Source: JANQOH01 sp965243325 (GTDB lineage: Bacteria; Pseudomonadota; Alphaproteobacteria; UBA7887). Taken from it: DNA of 64,000 nucleotides. Where the stretch lies: assembly GCA_965243325.1 (NCBI GenBank), contig CBDEUQ010000003.1:2976001-3040000 (forward strand). Reading direction: 5' to 3'. Positions 33,856-43,879 of the stretch are shown here, one piece after another. How positions within the stretch are numbered: position 1 is the first letter of the stretch; each line of letters opens with the position of its first letter. The notes beneath the pieces were generated by a model. It did no database searches. It was not told where the DNA came from and worked only from the letters and a program-made list of their open reading frames with translations. The translations under genes were made by a program, and so were the position numbers.

Positions 33856-35786
33856 CCGAAGTTCCCCGGGCATGAAGATGGTAACTGACTGATCCGATAG
33901 GGGCTTTTCTGATTCAGGCGGTTCCCGGTACTGGGAACGTGGCGATCAGCTCCGCGGCGCGTTGCTGGGTTGCCGTCGGCTGCGTGGTCAGGGTGAACGC
34001 CGGCGCCTCGGGCTGGGCCGGGATCCTGCAGTTGTTGCGGCAGCGCGTCGCCAGTTCGGCGAGCAGCGTGCCCAGGCTGTGCAACGGCTGGCCGTCGTCG
34101 GTGCGCCGCCGCGCCTTCTTCCGCCGCGCCCGCGGCGTCGCTGCGGCCCTGGCCACCGGGTCCCGCGTGCGGCGCGCCTCGGCCAGCGTCTCGTCGTCGA
34201 ACAGCAGCGGCGCCAGGGCGCGTCGCAGGTGCCACTCCAGGTAGCCCGCCAGCAGGCAGACGAACAGATGGGCGCGCACCCGCCGCTCCTCGCGGTGGTG
34301 GATCGGGCGAACCCGGATCTCCGGCCCCTTCAGGGCGCGGAACCACCGCTCGACGTCGGCCAACCCCTTGTAGGTGCGCACCGTGTCCGCCGCCGACAGC
34401 CGCTCCTCCGGTTCGCTGGTGCGCAGCACGTAGAGGCCGTCCAGGCGGGCCTCGGCGGCGATCGTCTCATCGTTGCGCCGGTACGCCAGCCGGCCGTCCA
34501 CGACCTCCCAGATGAAGTGCTTCGCCATCTTGTGCTTCTCCAGCACCCGGCCCACCTTGCGCCCCAGCTCGGCCGCCCCCAGCGGCGTCTTCGTCCGCCG
34601 CGCCGCCTCCCGCGCCACCCGCTCGAGCCCCGCCTCGGTCGCGGCCAGCAGCGCGCCGCGCGTGCGCGCGCGCTGCGCCGCCAGCAGCGGGTTGTGGCAC
34701 GCCACCAGGCGCTCCCCCGGGTAGTCCGGCGACGCCAGCTCGGCCAGGTTCCGCGCGTCGAACAGCGACAGCTGCAGCGCTTCCTGCTCGACCAGCGCCC
34801 GCACCTGCGGGGCGCGCAGCGCGCTCACCCAGCCCAGCCCCGGATGGCGCTGCAGATCCTCGATCCGCGCCTGCGTCAGCAGCCCCCGGTCGCCCACCAG
34901 CACGATCCGCTGCAGACCGAACCGCTGCCGCAGCTTGCCCACCTGATCCGGCACCGTCGACGGATCCGAGGTGTCGCCCGGATATGCCTCCACCGCGACC
35001 GGACACCCGCCCGGCGCGCTCAGCACCGCATACACCACCTGCGTCTTGCCCCGCTTCCCATCGCGGCTGTAGCCGAAGCGCATCAACGGACACGTGCGCC
35101 CCTCGTAGTAGCTCCCGCTCACGTCCGCGAACACCGGCGCCCCCTCGCCGAGATGCCGCTGCGCCAGCCGCTGCTCGATCCGCGCCTGGCGGGCGAGCAG
35201 CCAGTCCATCGCGTCATACAGCGCATCCTCGTCGGCGTCGCCGACCCCGAGCTCCCCGGCCAGCGTGGTCGTGTGCCACAGCCGTGTCGTCGCCAGCTTC
35301 GAGGCCGGGTGCAGCAGCCGTTCCACCACCATCGCCAGTACCCGGTCGCGCTCCGGGCAGCGCCGCGGCGAGATCACCCGCTCCAGCCCCAGCCGGCGGA
35401 CCAGCGCCAGCACGATCTCGACGTGCCCGTGCGGCACCGAGCGCTCGACCGCGAACGCCTCCCCGGGGGCCACCAGCCGCTCGCCCCTGAGCACCCGGCG
35501 CAGCGCCTCGACCTGTTCGGCCGGCCAGTCGGTGAGGTTGGCGAGGGTGCGCTTGCGGACCCGGCCGCCCTCGCGCCAGCCCTCGCGCAGGAGCACGGCG
35601 GGGCGCGATGTGCGGTTCGGAACGATGTCGACATACATGGCAATGACGATACCGGACATGACACGCCATGTCAACCATGTACCGGTCCATTACATGGGAA
35701 CATATGGGCCCATTGCGCACGCCATACGGCCAAGCGAATCCGCACCTTACACGCGAATCCGGCCCTCAAACGGCAGGGAACTTCGG
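33856..35786 (-). mobile_element. IS1634-family insertion sequence, apparently intact
   Basis: 1931-base element with one transposase gene. The terminal inverted repeats are CCGAAGTTCCC at 33856-33866 and its complement GGGAACTTCGG at 35776-35786. A perfect six-base duplication CCTAAA lies directly outside both ends, in the range known for this family. The insertion hit the last codons of the minus-strand ABC ATPase gene, and the duplication rebuilt its stop codon. Confidence 0.93.
33914..35638 (-). CDS. IS1634-family transposase
   Basis: DDE transposase of 574 residues from ATG 35638 (MYVDIVPNR, the typical N-terminus; an upstream ATG at 35674 is less likely). Catalytic candidates are Asp in VFADVSGSYYEG, Asp in VLVGDRGLLT and Glu in DVERWFRALKGPEIRVRPI, the last matching the IS4/IS1634 YREK-like region. 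Other family segments are LRRVLRGE, PHGHVEIVLALVRRLGLE, RLLHPASKLATTRLW and the C-terminal HLFVCLLAGYLEWHLRRAL. No internal stop or frameshift, so it is probably functional. Confidence 0.95.
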   Translation of the reverse strand: MYVDIVPNRTSRPAVLLREGWREGGRVRKRTLANLTDWPAEQVEALRRVLRGERLVAPGEAFAVERSVPHGHVEIVLALVRRLGLERVISPRRCPERDRVLAMVVERLLHPASKLATTRLWHTTTLAGELGVGDADEDALYDAMDWLLARQARIEQRLAQRHLGEGAPVFADVSGSYYEGRTCPLMRFGYSRDGKRGKTQVVYAVLSAPGGCPVAVEAYPGDTSDPSTVPDQVGKLRQRFGLQRIVLVGDRGLLTQARIEDLQRHPGLGWVSALRAPQVRALVEQEALQLSLFDARNLAELASPDYPGERLVACHNPLLAAQRARTRGALLAATEAGLERVAREAARRTKTPLGAAELGRKVGRVLEKHKMAKHFIWEVVDGRLAYRRNDETIAAEARLDGLYVLRTSEPEERLSAADTVRTYKGLADVERWFRALKGPEIRVRPIHHREERRVRAHLFVCLLAGYLEWHLRRALAPLLFDDETLAEARRTRDPVARAAATPRARRKKARRRTDDGQPLHSLGTLLAELATRCRNNCRIPAQPEAPAFTLTTQPTATQQRAAELIATFPVPGTA

Positions 35787-35787
35787 C

Positions 35788-36885
<1,098 letters not shown>

Positions 36886-36889
36886 CCGC

Positions 36890-37786
36890 TCAGCCTTTCG
36901 TTGCGCCCGAGGTCAGGCCGGCAATGTAGTAGTCCATCAGGAACGCGTAGATGATGACCGGCGGTGCCGCCGCCATCAGCGCTCCCGCCATCAACCCGCC
37001 CCAATGGAACACATCGCCCTTGATCAGCGTGGTCACGGTCCCCACGGTGAGAACCATCTGGTCGTCGGAGTAGATGTAGGCGAGCGGATAGATGAACGAG
37101 GCCCACGAAACGGTGAAGGCGAAGATCATCGCCGCGATCAGCCCCGGCAGGGCGACGGGAATGAAGACCTTGAGCAGCATCTGGATGTGGTTCGCCCCGT
37201 CGATCAGCGCCGCCTCGTCGAGCTCGCGCGGGATGGACGCGAAATAGCCGATCATGATCCAGGTGCAAAACGGCACCGTGATGGTGGGATAGACGAGGAC
37301 AAGCGCCCAGTAGGAGTCGAGCAGGCCGAGGCCGCCGACGATCTTGAACAGCGGCACGAACAGGAGCGTGTCCGGCACCAGATAGGTGAGAAAGACCCCG
37401 GTCGCGAGAACACCCGCCCCCCAGAACTTGAGCCGCGACAGGCCGTAGGCGGCGAGCACGCTGATCACCATGGTGATCGACACCACGCACAGGGTGACGA
37501 CGGCGGTGTTGAGGAAGTAGGTCGGAAAGGCCGTGTCGGTGATCAGGCCGGAATAGTGCTCGGTCGTCACTTCCTTCTCGATGATCCACGGATTGGTGTC
37601 GAGCGCCGCTATCTCCTCGTTCGTCTTGAACGAGGTGATGAGCATGTAATAGGGCGGGAACAGGAAGAAGACGACGAAGACGCCGAGGGCGGCGTAGGCC
37701 GCGATCAGCGCCCAGCGCCGCTCGCGGCGCTGGCTCGCGCGAAAACCGAAGATGCCGCTCGCGCTCGCGGCCGCCGCATTCGCCAT
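36890..37786 (-). CDS. Carbohydrate ABC transporter permease (MalG type)
   Basis: Inner-membrane permease of 298 residues and six membrane helices. The coupling motif EAALIDGANHIQMLLKVFIPVALPGL (EAA loop) identifies the MalFG family. TSFKTNEEI near the N-terminus is typical of the MalG/UgpE type. The stop is four bases before the ATPase start. ATG 37786 is chosen since it follows the upstream permease stop by a few bases and starts a soluble Ala-rich leader (MANAAAASASGIFGF). Confidence 0.93.
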   Translation of the reverse strand: MANAAAASASGIFGFRASQRRERRWALIAAYAALGVFVVFFLFPPYYMLITSFKTNEEIAALDTNPWIIEKEVTTEHYSGLITDTAFPTYFLNTAVVTLCVVSITMVISVLAAYGLSRLKFWGAGVLATGVFLTYLVPDTLLFVPLFKIVGGLGLLDSYWALVLVYPTITVPFCTWIMIGYFASIPRELDEAALIDGANHIQMLLKVFIPVALPGLIAAMIFAFTVSWASFIYPLAYIYSDDQMVLTVGTVTTLIKGDVFHWGGLMAGALMAAAPPVIIYAFLMDYYIAGLTSGATKG

Positions 37787-37790
37787 GGCT

Positions 37791-38726
37791 TCAGAGCTCC
37801 ATCGCGCGCTTGCGCACGTTGCGCAGGATAATGAACGCCAGCACCGCCAGCACCGGGAACATGAACAGCGAGACCGCCGCGCCGAGCGGAATGTTGCCGG
37901 ACTCGAGGCCGTACCGCATGGCGTAGGTCGCAAACAGATGAGTCTTGCCGAGGGGATTGCCCTGGGTCAGCACGCGGACGATGTCGAAGTTGGCAAGCGT
38001 GACGATGATCGAGAACAGAACGGTGATGGCGATGATGTTCCGCATCATCGGCATGGTGATGTGGACCATCTTCTGCCACGCGTTGGCGCCGTCGATCGAC
38101 GCCGCCTCGTAGAGTTCCTCGGGGATCGACTTGAGCGCCGCCAGATACATGATGAGGAAGAACGGCGCGCCGAACCAGATGTTGACCAGAATCACCGAGA
38201 AGCGCGCCCAGAACACCTCGCTGAGCCAGGCGATCTCCGTCAGGCCCACCTTGACGAACAGCCAGTTGACGGCGCTGTAGGTCGGCTCGAAAAGCCACCA
38301 CCAGCCCAGCGTCGACAGGGCCGGCGGAATGACCCACGGAACGAGCATCATGCCGCGCCACTTGCGCTGCCCCTTGGTGGGGATCGCGTTGACGGCGTGC
38401 GCGGCGATGAAGCCGATGAGCGCCTTGCCCACGACCGCGATCAGAGCGAAGGTCACGGACTGGAACACCACGTCCTGGAAGGTGTCGCGCCGCAACAGGA
38501 ACTCGAAGTTCCGCAAGCCGACGAACGCAGTCTCGGCCTTGTTGAGCATCGACAGGTACATGGCGTAGACGCCGGGATAGGCGACGAGGCCGACGATCAC
38601 CGCAAGGAGCGGCGTGACCATCAGCACGCCGATCGTCGACTTCCGCCGCAGAAAGCGCTTGAGGCCGCCGGGAGCGCGCGGCACCGCCGCGGCCGAAGAG
38701 ACGTCGATGGCCGGTGCGCTGGACAT
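37791..38726 (-). CDS. Carbohydrate ABC transporter permease (MalF/UgpA type)
   Basis: Partner permease of 311 residues with six membrane helices and the EAA loop YEAASIDGANAWQKMVHITMPMM. Its N-terminal cytoplasmic leader (about 30 residues) precedes the first helix VLMVTPLLAVIVGLVAYPGVYAMYLS, the usual start of UgpA/MalF-like proteins. GGAGGGGG precedes ATG 38726. It lies between the binding protein (24 bases upstream) and the MalG-type permease in the same operon. Confidence 0.93.
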   Translation of the reverse strand: MSSAPAIDVSSAAAVPRAPGGLKRFLRRKSTIGVLMVTPLLAVIVGLVAYPGVYAMYLSMLNKAETAFVGLRNFEFLLRRDTFQDVVFQSVTFALIAVVGKALIGFIAAHAVNAIPTKGQRKWRGMMLVPWVIPPALSTLGWWWLFEPTYSAVNWLFVKVGLTEIAWLSEVFWARFSVILVNIWFGAPFFLIMYLAALKSIPEELYEAASIDGANAWQKMVHITMPMMRNIIAITVLFSIIVTLANFDIVRVLTQGNPLGKTHLFATYAMRYGLESGNIPLGAAVSLFMFPVLAVLAFIILRNVRKRAMEL

Positions 38727-38750
38727 AGCCCCCTCCGTACGCGGCGCTGC

Positions 38751-40100
38751 CTAGAAGAACATGATCGCTTCGAGTTCGCCGGTCGCCCAGTCGATCGCTT
38801 CGTCGATGGATTCGCCGCCCTGCGTCACGTGCGCCAGGAGATTGGGATAGACGCCCTGCGTCGCGATCTGCGATCCGTACTCGGGCGGCGCGGGGTAGCC
38901 GGCGATGTTCTGCACCTCGTCGCCGCGGATCGGGTAGTTGTACAGCACGCCATCGGGGGGCGACGCGCTCTCCCACACGCCCGCGTCCTGGTAGGCGGCG
39001 AGGAGCGGCAGGTCGAAGCCCTGCGAGGCACGCAGCATCCGCTCGACGACGTCGCGCTCCATGACGTGCAGGAACAGCTCCTTCGCCGCGGAGATGTTCT
39101 GAGAGAACTGCCAGACGCCCCAGAAGAAGGGCGCGCCGGCGCGGAAGCGGCCGGCCGGGCCGCGGGGAACGTCGTGGTGCCAGAAGTGGCGCCCGGCGTC
39201 CGGATTGTCGCGCCGCGCGACGGCCCAGGCGCTCGGCGGGTTGAAGATCGTGCCGCCCTGGCCGGAGATCATCCAGCGGTTGTTCGCGGCGTCGTCCCAG
39301 GCGTAGACGCCCTCGGGCATGAAACGGCTCAGGCGGGCCAGATAGTCGATCGCGGCGCGCGTTTCGTCCGAGTCGACGACGATCTCGCCGTCGGCGTCGA
39401 CGAGCTCGGCACCGAAGGCGCGGAACACCTGCGCCACCCACTGCGTACCGTCGGGCACCGGCGCGATCGGCGCGCCGAACGAATGGCCGGCGGCGTGCAC
39501 CTTCTCCGCCGCGGCGAGAAACGCGTCGTAGGTCCAGCCGTCGACCGCCGCGGGATCACGGTCGTCGTGAGCGGGAAACATCGCCGCGAGATCGATCCCC
39601 GCATGGTCCCGGAAGTAGTCGAGACGCGACACCTGCGCGTAGGTAAGGGAGCCGGTCGGCGCCGGACTCGCGACCCATGTGCCGTCCATTCGCGCGAGGT
39701 AATTGACCGACGACACGAGCTTGCCGTGCCGCGCCTCGATCTCACGGACGACGTCGTCGACGGGCTCCAGCGAGGCACGGAAGATCGACGGCAGCCAGCC
39801 GGGCATGCAGTAGATGTCATGCCCCGTGCGTGCGCGCGACTCGGCCTGCGCGGTGAGCAGCAGCTTGTTGCCGATGGAGGTGATGAAGTCGATGCTGACA
39901 TCGACGCCGTTCGCCTCGCCCCAGTCGGTGCAGATTTCGCGCATGACGTCGTTCGCGCCGGGAACCCAGTGGTCCCACAGGCCGATCGACAGCGCGCCGG
40001 CGGAACGGGCGCTCTTGACGTACGGCGCGGCGAACGCCGCGGTCCCCGCCGCGGCGGCGGTGCCGATGAACCGGCGGCGCGACAGCTTCGTGTCCGTCAT
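38751..40100 (-). CDS. Extracellular solute-binding protein with Tat signal
   Basis: Periplasmic binding protein (449 residues) of the sugar-binding type (SBP_bac_1). The N-terminus is a twin-arginine signal (KLSRRRFIGTAAAAGTAAFAAP), so it is exported folded. Mature segments include LWDHWVPGANDVMREICTDWGEANGV, DIYCMPGWLPSIF and ISGQGGTIFNPPSAWAVARR. Ribosome site GGGGAGGA. It is first in the operon with both permeases and the ATPase; no sugar kinase or regulator is adjacent, so the ligand is open. Confidence 0.92.
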   Translation of the reverse strand: MTDTKLSRRRFIGTAAAAGTAAFAAPYVKSARSAGALSIGLWDHWVPGANDVMREICTDWGEANGVDVSIDFITSIGNKLLLTAQAESRARTGHDIYCMPGWLPSIFRASLEPVDDVVREIEARHGKLVSSVNYLARMDGTWVASPAPTGSLTYAQVSRLDYFRDHAGIDLAAMFPAHDDRDPAAVDGWTYDAFLAAAEKVHAAGHSFGAPIAPVPDGTQWVAQVFRAFGAELVDADGEIVVDSDETRAAIDYLARLSRFMPEGVYAWDDAANNRWMISGQGGTIFNPPSAWAVARRDNPDAGRHFWHHDVPRGPAGRFRAGAPFFWGVWQFSQNISAAKELFLHVMERDVVERMLRASQGFDLPLLAAYQDAGVWESASPPDGVLYNYPIRGDEVQNIAGYPAPPEYGSQIATQGVYPNLLAHVTQGGESIDEAIDWATGELEAIMFF

Positions 40101-40163
40101 GGCGATCCTCCCCTCATTTTCGGCGCGAGCATAGCGCGCCCGCGCGGCGCTGCACAGTCGGCG

Positions 40164-41939
40164 TCAGAACAACTCTTCCGGTATCGTCATCGTCGGCTCG
40201 CGGGCGGTCATGATCGGCCCCTCGAGCGCCGCCGCGGGCGCCAGATGCTGGCTCGCGAAGAAACGCGCCGTCGCGATCTTGGCGTCGTAGAAGGCGGCGC
40301 TGCCGGAGCCGGCGACAAGGCGCATCCGGGCCTTGACCGCGGCCTTGCCGAGCAGCCAGCCGCCGGCGACGAATCCCATCATCGCGGCGTACGAGGTTGC
40401 CCCGGCGGCGACGGCGACGGGGTCGTCGCGCCATGTCGCGCGCATCCAGCCCGTCACCCGCTCCAACGCGTCGACCGCCGGCGCCAACGCCCCGGCGATG
40501 TCGGCGAGCTCCGCGTCCGCCAGCGTCCTCGTCGTCTCGCGCATGTCCGCGATCAGCGCCGCGGCGGCGGCGCCGTCGTCCTGCTGCAGCTTGCGGCGCA
40601 CGAGATCGAGCGCCTGGATACCGTTTGTGCCCTCGTAGATCATGGTGATGCGCGCGTCGCGCAGATGCTGCGCAGCACCGGTCTCCTCGATGTAGCCCAT
40701 GCCGCCGTGCACCTGGACGCCGGTGGAGGCGACGGCGAAGCCCTGATCGGTGCACCACGCCTTGGCGACCGGGATCATCAGATCGACGTAGCCCGCGGCG
40801 GCGGTGTCGCCCGCGCGCTTCGCGTGGTCGAGCGCGGCGCCGATCGAATAGCACAGGGCCCGCATGGCCTGGGTCTGCGCCCGCATGTCCATGAGCATGC
40901 GGCGCACGTCGGGATGGTTGACGATGGTCACGGCCCGGCCCGAGCGGTCGTCGATCGCGGTGCCCTGGACCCGCTGGCGCGCCCAGTCGCAGGCCGCCTG
41001 GTAGGCCCGCTCGGCGATGGCGAGGCCCTGGATCGCCACGTTGAGGCGCGCGCTGTTCATCATTGTGAACATGCAGCGCATACCGCTCCGTTCGCCGCCG
41101 ATGAGCCATCCGGTGGCGCCGCCGTCGTCGCCGTAGCTCATGACCGCGGTCGGACTCGCCATGTGGCCCATCTTGTGCTCGAGCGAGACGACGCGAAGGT
41201 CGTTGCGCCGGCCCGGCGCGCCCGCGTCGTCGGGCAGGTACTTCGGCACGACGAAGAGCGAGATGCCCCGGGTGCCGGCGGGCGCCCCGGGCGTGCGCGC
41301 GAGGACCAGATGAACGACGTTCTCGCTCATGTCCTGATCGCCGTGGGTGATGAATATCTTGGTGCCGGTGATGCGCCAGGCGCCGTTCGCCCGCACCGCC
41401 TTCGTCGTCAGCGCGCCGACGTCCGAGCCGGCGCCGGGCTCGGTGAGGTTCATGGTCCCGGACCATGCGCCGGACACGAGCTTCGGCAAATAGAGGGCCT
41501 TCATGGCGTCGTCGCCGTGCGTCTCGATGGCCTCGACGGCGCCCTGCGTGAGCATCATGCCGTCCGCCAGACCCATGTTCGCCGCCTGCCACATTTCGCC
41601 GAGCGCGCCCGACAGCGTGTGCCCGAGCCCCATGCCGCCGTAGGCGGGGTCGGCGGCGACGGAGCCCCAGCCGGCGTCGATCCATTTCGCGTAGGCCTCG
41701 CGGAACCCCTGCGGCATGCGGACCACGCCGTTGTCGAGCCGCGCGCCTTCCTCGTCGCCCGGCCGGTTGAGCGGCGCCAGCACCCCGCCGGAGAAGCGGC
41801 CCGCCTCGTCGAGCACCTGGGCGACGAAGTCGGCGGTCAGCGAATCGAGGCCGTCGAGGGCGGCAAGGCCCTGCAGCCCAACCATGTCTTCGAGGACGAA
41901 GCGCATGTCCTCGATCGGCGCCGTGTAACCTGTAGCCAT
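40164..41939 (-). CDS. Acyl-CoA dehydrogenase with C-terminal extension
   Basis: FAD-dependent alpha,beta-dehydrogenation of acyl-CoA, 591 residues. FAD/substrate motifs: MNLTEPGAGSDVGALTTKA, ITGTKIFITHGDQDM, GVQVHGGMGYIEET and the catalytic Glu in MIYEGTNGIQALDLV. The extra C-terminal part of about 130 residues (from about residue 460, ALIADMRETTRTLAD) is the domain found in the larger AidB/DmdC-like members. GGGAGAG lies before the ATG at 41939. It is 17 bases downstream of the FAD-linked oxidase on the same strand. The chain-length class, or methylmercaptopropionyl-CoA (DmdC) activity, cannot be settled from sequence alone. Confidence 0.93.
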   Translation of the reverse strand: MATGYTAPIEDMRFVLEDMVGLQGLAALDGLDSLTADFVAQVLDEAGRFSGGVLAPLNRPGDEEGARLDNGVVRMPQGFREAYAKWIDAGWGSVAADPAYGGMGLGHTLSGALGEMWQAANMGLADGMMLTQGAVEAIETHGDDAMKALYLPKLVSGAWSGTMNLTEPGAGSDVGALTTKAVRANGAWRITGTKIFITHGDQDMSENVVHLVLARTPGAPAGTRGISLFVVPKYLPDDAGAPGRRNDLRVVSLEHKMGHMASPTAVMSYGDDGGATGWLIGGERSGMRCMFTMMNSARLNVAIQGLAIAERAYQAACDWARQRVQGTAIDDRSGRAVTIVNHPDVRRMLMDMRAQTQAMRALCYSIGAALDHAKRAGDTAAAGYVDLMIPVAKAWCTDQGFAVASTGVQVHGGMGYIEETGAAQHLRDARITMIYEGTNGIQALDLVRRKLQQDDGAAAAALIADMRETTRTLADAELADIAGALAPAVDALERVTGWMRATWRDDPVAVAAGATSYAAMMGFVAGGWLLGKAAVKARMRLVAGSGSAAFYDAKIATARFFASQHLAPAAALEGPIMTAREPTMTIPEELF

Positions 41940-41956
41940 GGGGTCGCTCTCCCGTC

Positions 41957-43384
41957 TCAGATAACCTTGCCCGGATTCATGATGTCGTGCGGATCGAGGG
42001 CGCGCTTGATCCGGCGCATCAGCGCCAGCTCGACCGGCGGGCGGTACTTCTCCAGCGCCGCGCGCTTCAGCCTGCCGATGCCATGCTCGGCGGAAAAGCT
42101 GCCGCCCATGGCGACGACGAGATCGTGGATGGCGTCGGCCATGCGCTCCCACTGCGCGAGGTAGGCGGCGCGATCCATGCCGAGGGGCTGGGTGACGTTG
42201 TAGTGGACGTTGCCGTCGCCCATGTGGCCGAAGACGACGGGACGCGCGCCGGGCACGACCGCCTCCACAACCGCCCCGGCGCGGCGGATGAACTCCGGCA
42301 CCCGGTCGATCGGCACCGACACGTCGTGCTTGATGCTGCCGCCCTCGGGCTTCTGCGCCTCCGACACGTGCTCGCGCAGCGCCCACAGGTTGCGCGCCTG
42401 CGCCTCGCTCGCGGCGACGACGGCGTCGCGCACGAGGCCACGATCCATCGACGCTTCCAGGAGACGCTCCATGATCCCGCCGAGCGGCGCATCGGCCGCC
42501 GGAGAGGAAAGCTCGATCAGCACGAACCAGTCGTGGCGCCCGTCGAACGGATCGCGCACGCCTGGCACGTTGGCGGTGACGAAGTCGACGCAGCGGCGCG
42601 ATTCCATCTCAAAGGCGACGACGGTGTCGCCGCTCGCCTCGCGCGCCGCCGTGAGCAGCGCGAGCGCGGCTTCGGGATCGGCCACCGCCGCCCATGCCGT
42701 CGCCGTCGCGCGCGGGCGCGGTTCCAGCTTGAGCACCGCCGCGGTGACGATCCCGAGCGTCCCCTCGGCGCCGATGAACAACTGCTTGAGGTCGTAGCCG
42801 GTATTGTCCTTGCGCAGGCCGCGCAGACCGTCCCACAACGCGCCGTCGGGGAGCACGGCCTCAAGGCCGAGCACCTGCGCACGCGCCATGCCGTGGCGCA
42901 GGACGTTGGTGCCGCCGGCGTTGGTGGAGATGTTGCCGCCGATCTCGCAGCTTCCCTCGGCGGCGAGACTGAGCGGCAACAGGCGGTCGACCTCGGCCGC
43001 CGCGGCCTGCAGGTCGGCGAGAATGCAGCCGGCCTCCACCGTCATCGTGTAGTTCCCGGCGTCGATGGCGCGGATGCGGTTCAGACGCGACAGATTGACG
43101 ACGATCTCGCGGCCGTGCTCGTGCGGCACCGAAGCGCCGCACATCGACGTGTTGCCGCCCTGCGGCACCATCGGCACCCGGCGTTCGGCGCAGAAACGGA
43201 CGACGTCGGAGACCTCCCGCGCATCCGCCGGCCGCACCATGAGCGCGGCCCGTCCGCGGTACCGATCCCGTTCGTCGACCAGATGGGGCGCAAGGCGTTC
43301 CGCGTCGACGACCAGGCCGGCATCGCCGACGATCGCGCGCAGGCCGGCGGCGATGTCGTCCCCCAAGGCGGCGGCCGCTGTCAT
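41957..43384 (-). CDS. FAD-binding oxidase (D-2-hydroxyacid/D-lactate dehydrogenase type)
   Basis: FAD-linked oxidase of 475 residues (GlcD/DLD group) oxidising a D-2-hydroxy acid to the 2-oxo acid. N-terminal PCMH-type FAD domain: VRPADAREVSDVVRFC, VPMVPQGGNTSMCGASVP, VEAGCILADLQ, GSCEIGGNISTNAGGTNVLRHG and FIGAEGTLGIVT. C-terminal FAD-oxidase domain: ALREHVSEAQKPEGGSIKHDVSVPI, FGHMGDGNVHYNVTQP (metal/substrate His) and FSAEHGIGRLK, ending DPHDIMNPGKV. D-2-hydroxyglutarate dehydrogenase is a plausible specific role. The ATG at 43384 is chosen; a TTG at 43420 would extend it by 12 codons. Confidence 0.92.
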   Translation of the reverse strand: MTAAAALGDDIAAGLRAIVGDAGLVVDAERLAPHLVDERDRYRGRAALMVRPADAREVSDVVRFCAERRVPMVPQGGNTSMCGASVPHEHGREIVVNLSRLNRIRAIDAGNYTMTVEAGCILADLQAAAAEVDRLLPLSLAAEGSCEIGGNISTNAGGTNVLRHGMARAQVLGLEAVLPDGALWDGLRGLRKDNTGYDLKQLFIGAEGTLGIVTAAVLKLEPRPRATATAWAAVADPEAALALLTAAREASGDTVVAFEMESRRCVDFVTANVPGVRDPFDGRHDWFVLIELSSPAADAPLGGIMERLLEASMDRGLVRDAVVAASEAQARNLWALREHVSEAQKPEGGSIKHDVSVPIDRVPEFIRRAGAVVEAVVPGARPVVFGHMGDGNVHYNVTQPLGMDRAAYLAQWERMADAIHDLVVAMGGSFSAEHGIGRLKRAALEKYRPPVELALMRRIKRALDPHDIMNPGKVI

Positions 43385-43628
43385 GCCCCCGGGTGTATGC
43401 GAAGCCGCTACCCCCGGCAAGCGCCGGCACGACGGAGATAAGGACGTACTGCGACAACGCAGAAGAAATTTTATGTGCGACTACCCGCGACTATGTGCGA
43501 CGGCTTGCAACCGTCGCGGATCGACCGGGCCGGCGTCTCGCGATCGCCCGGGTGCCGGACGGCCGTTCCGTAGCGATGACAATGACGGACCGTCGGCGCG
43601 CCCGGTAGCGGACCATGGTCCGCTCCTG

Positions 43629-43845
43629 TCACGGCCTGGCGGCCGCCCGCCGCAGGCGGCCGTCGATAGCGAGGCCCGTGCCGCGGTCGGGGACCGGCAT
43701 GGCGACGATGCGCGAGGCGCCGAGAACGTCGAACTCGCACAGCATGGCGAAGAAGTCGGCCGCCGCCTCCGCGAGGTCGTCGCGCGGGCTGAGATTGCGC
43801 ATCGCGGACGCCGGCGGGCGGACCGCGGCCGAACGCGAGCGGCGG
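43629..43845 (-). pseudogene. Duplicated 3' fragment of sua5 (threonylcarbamoyl-AMP synthase)
   Basis: Read on the minus strand, this stretch encodes PPASAMRNLSPRDDLAEAAADFF, FDVLGASRIVAMPVPDRGTG and RLRRAAARP, almost the same as the last 60 residues of the intact Sua5 at 45272 (MRNLSPRGDLAEAAANFF, AMPVPDRGLG). Similarity is also high at the nucleotide level, including third positions. The catalytic YrdC domain is absent, so this is only the tail of the Sua5-specific domain. It lies just downstream of the Gfo/Idh/MocA gene, which is thus flanked by two copies of the sua5 end. Confidence 0.8.
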
Positions 43846-43879
43846 CGCCGCCGGCGCGGAGCACCGCCGCGGCGGCGCA

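Noticed and set aside
37752..42164. Very long plus-strand open frame (about 1470 codons)
   Set aside because: It runs antisense through the sugar ABC operon and acyl-CoA dehydrogenase, has Arg/Asp/His-rich composition and no domains; long shadows are expected in GC-rich DNA.
41987..43441. Plus-strand open frame of 484 codons
   Set aside because: Antisense to the FAD-linked oxidase whose motifs are complete; the composition is unnatural.
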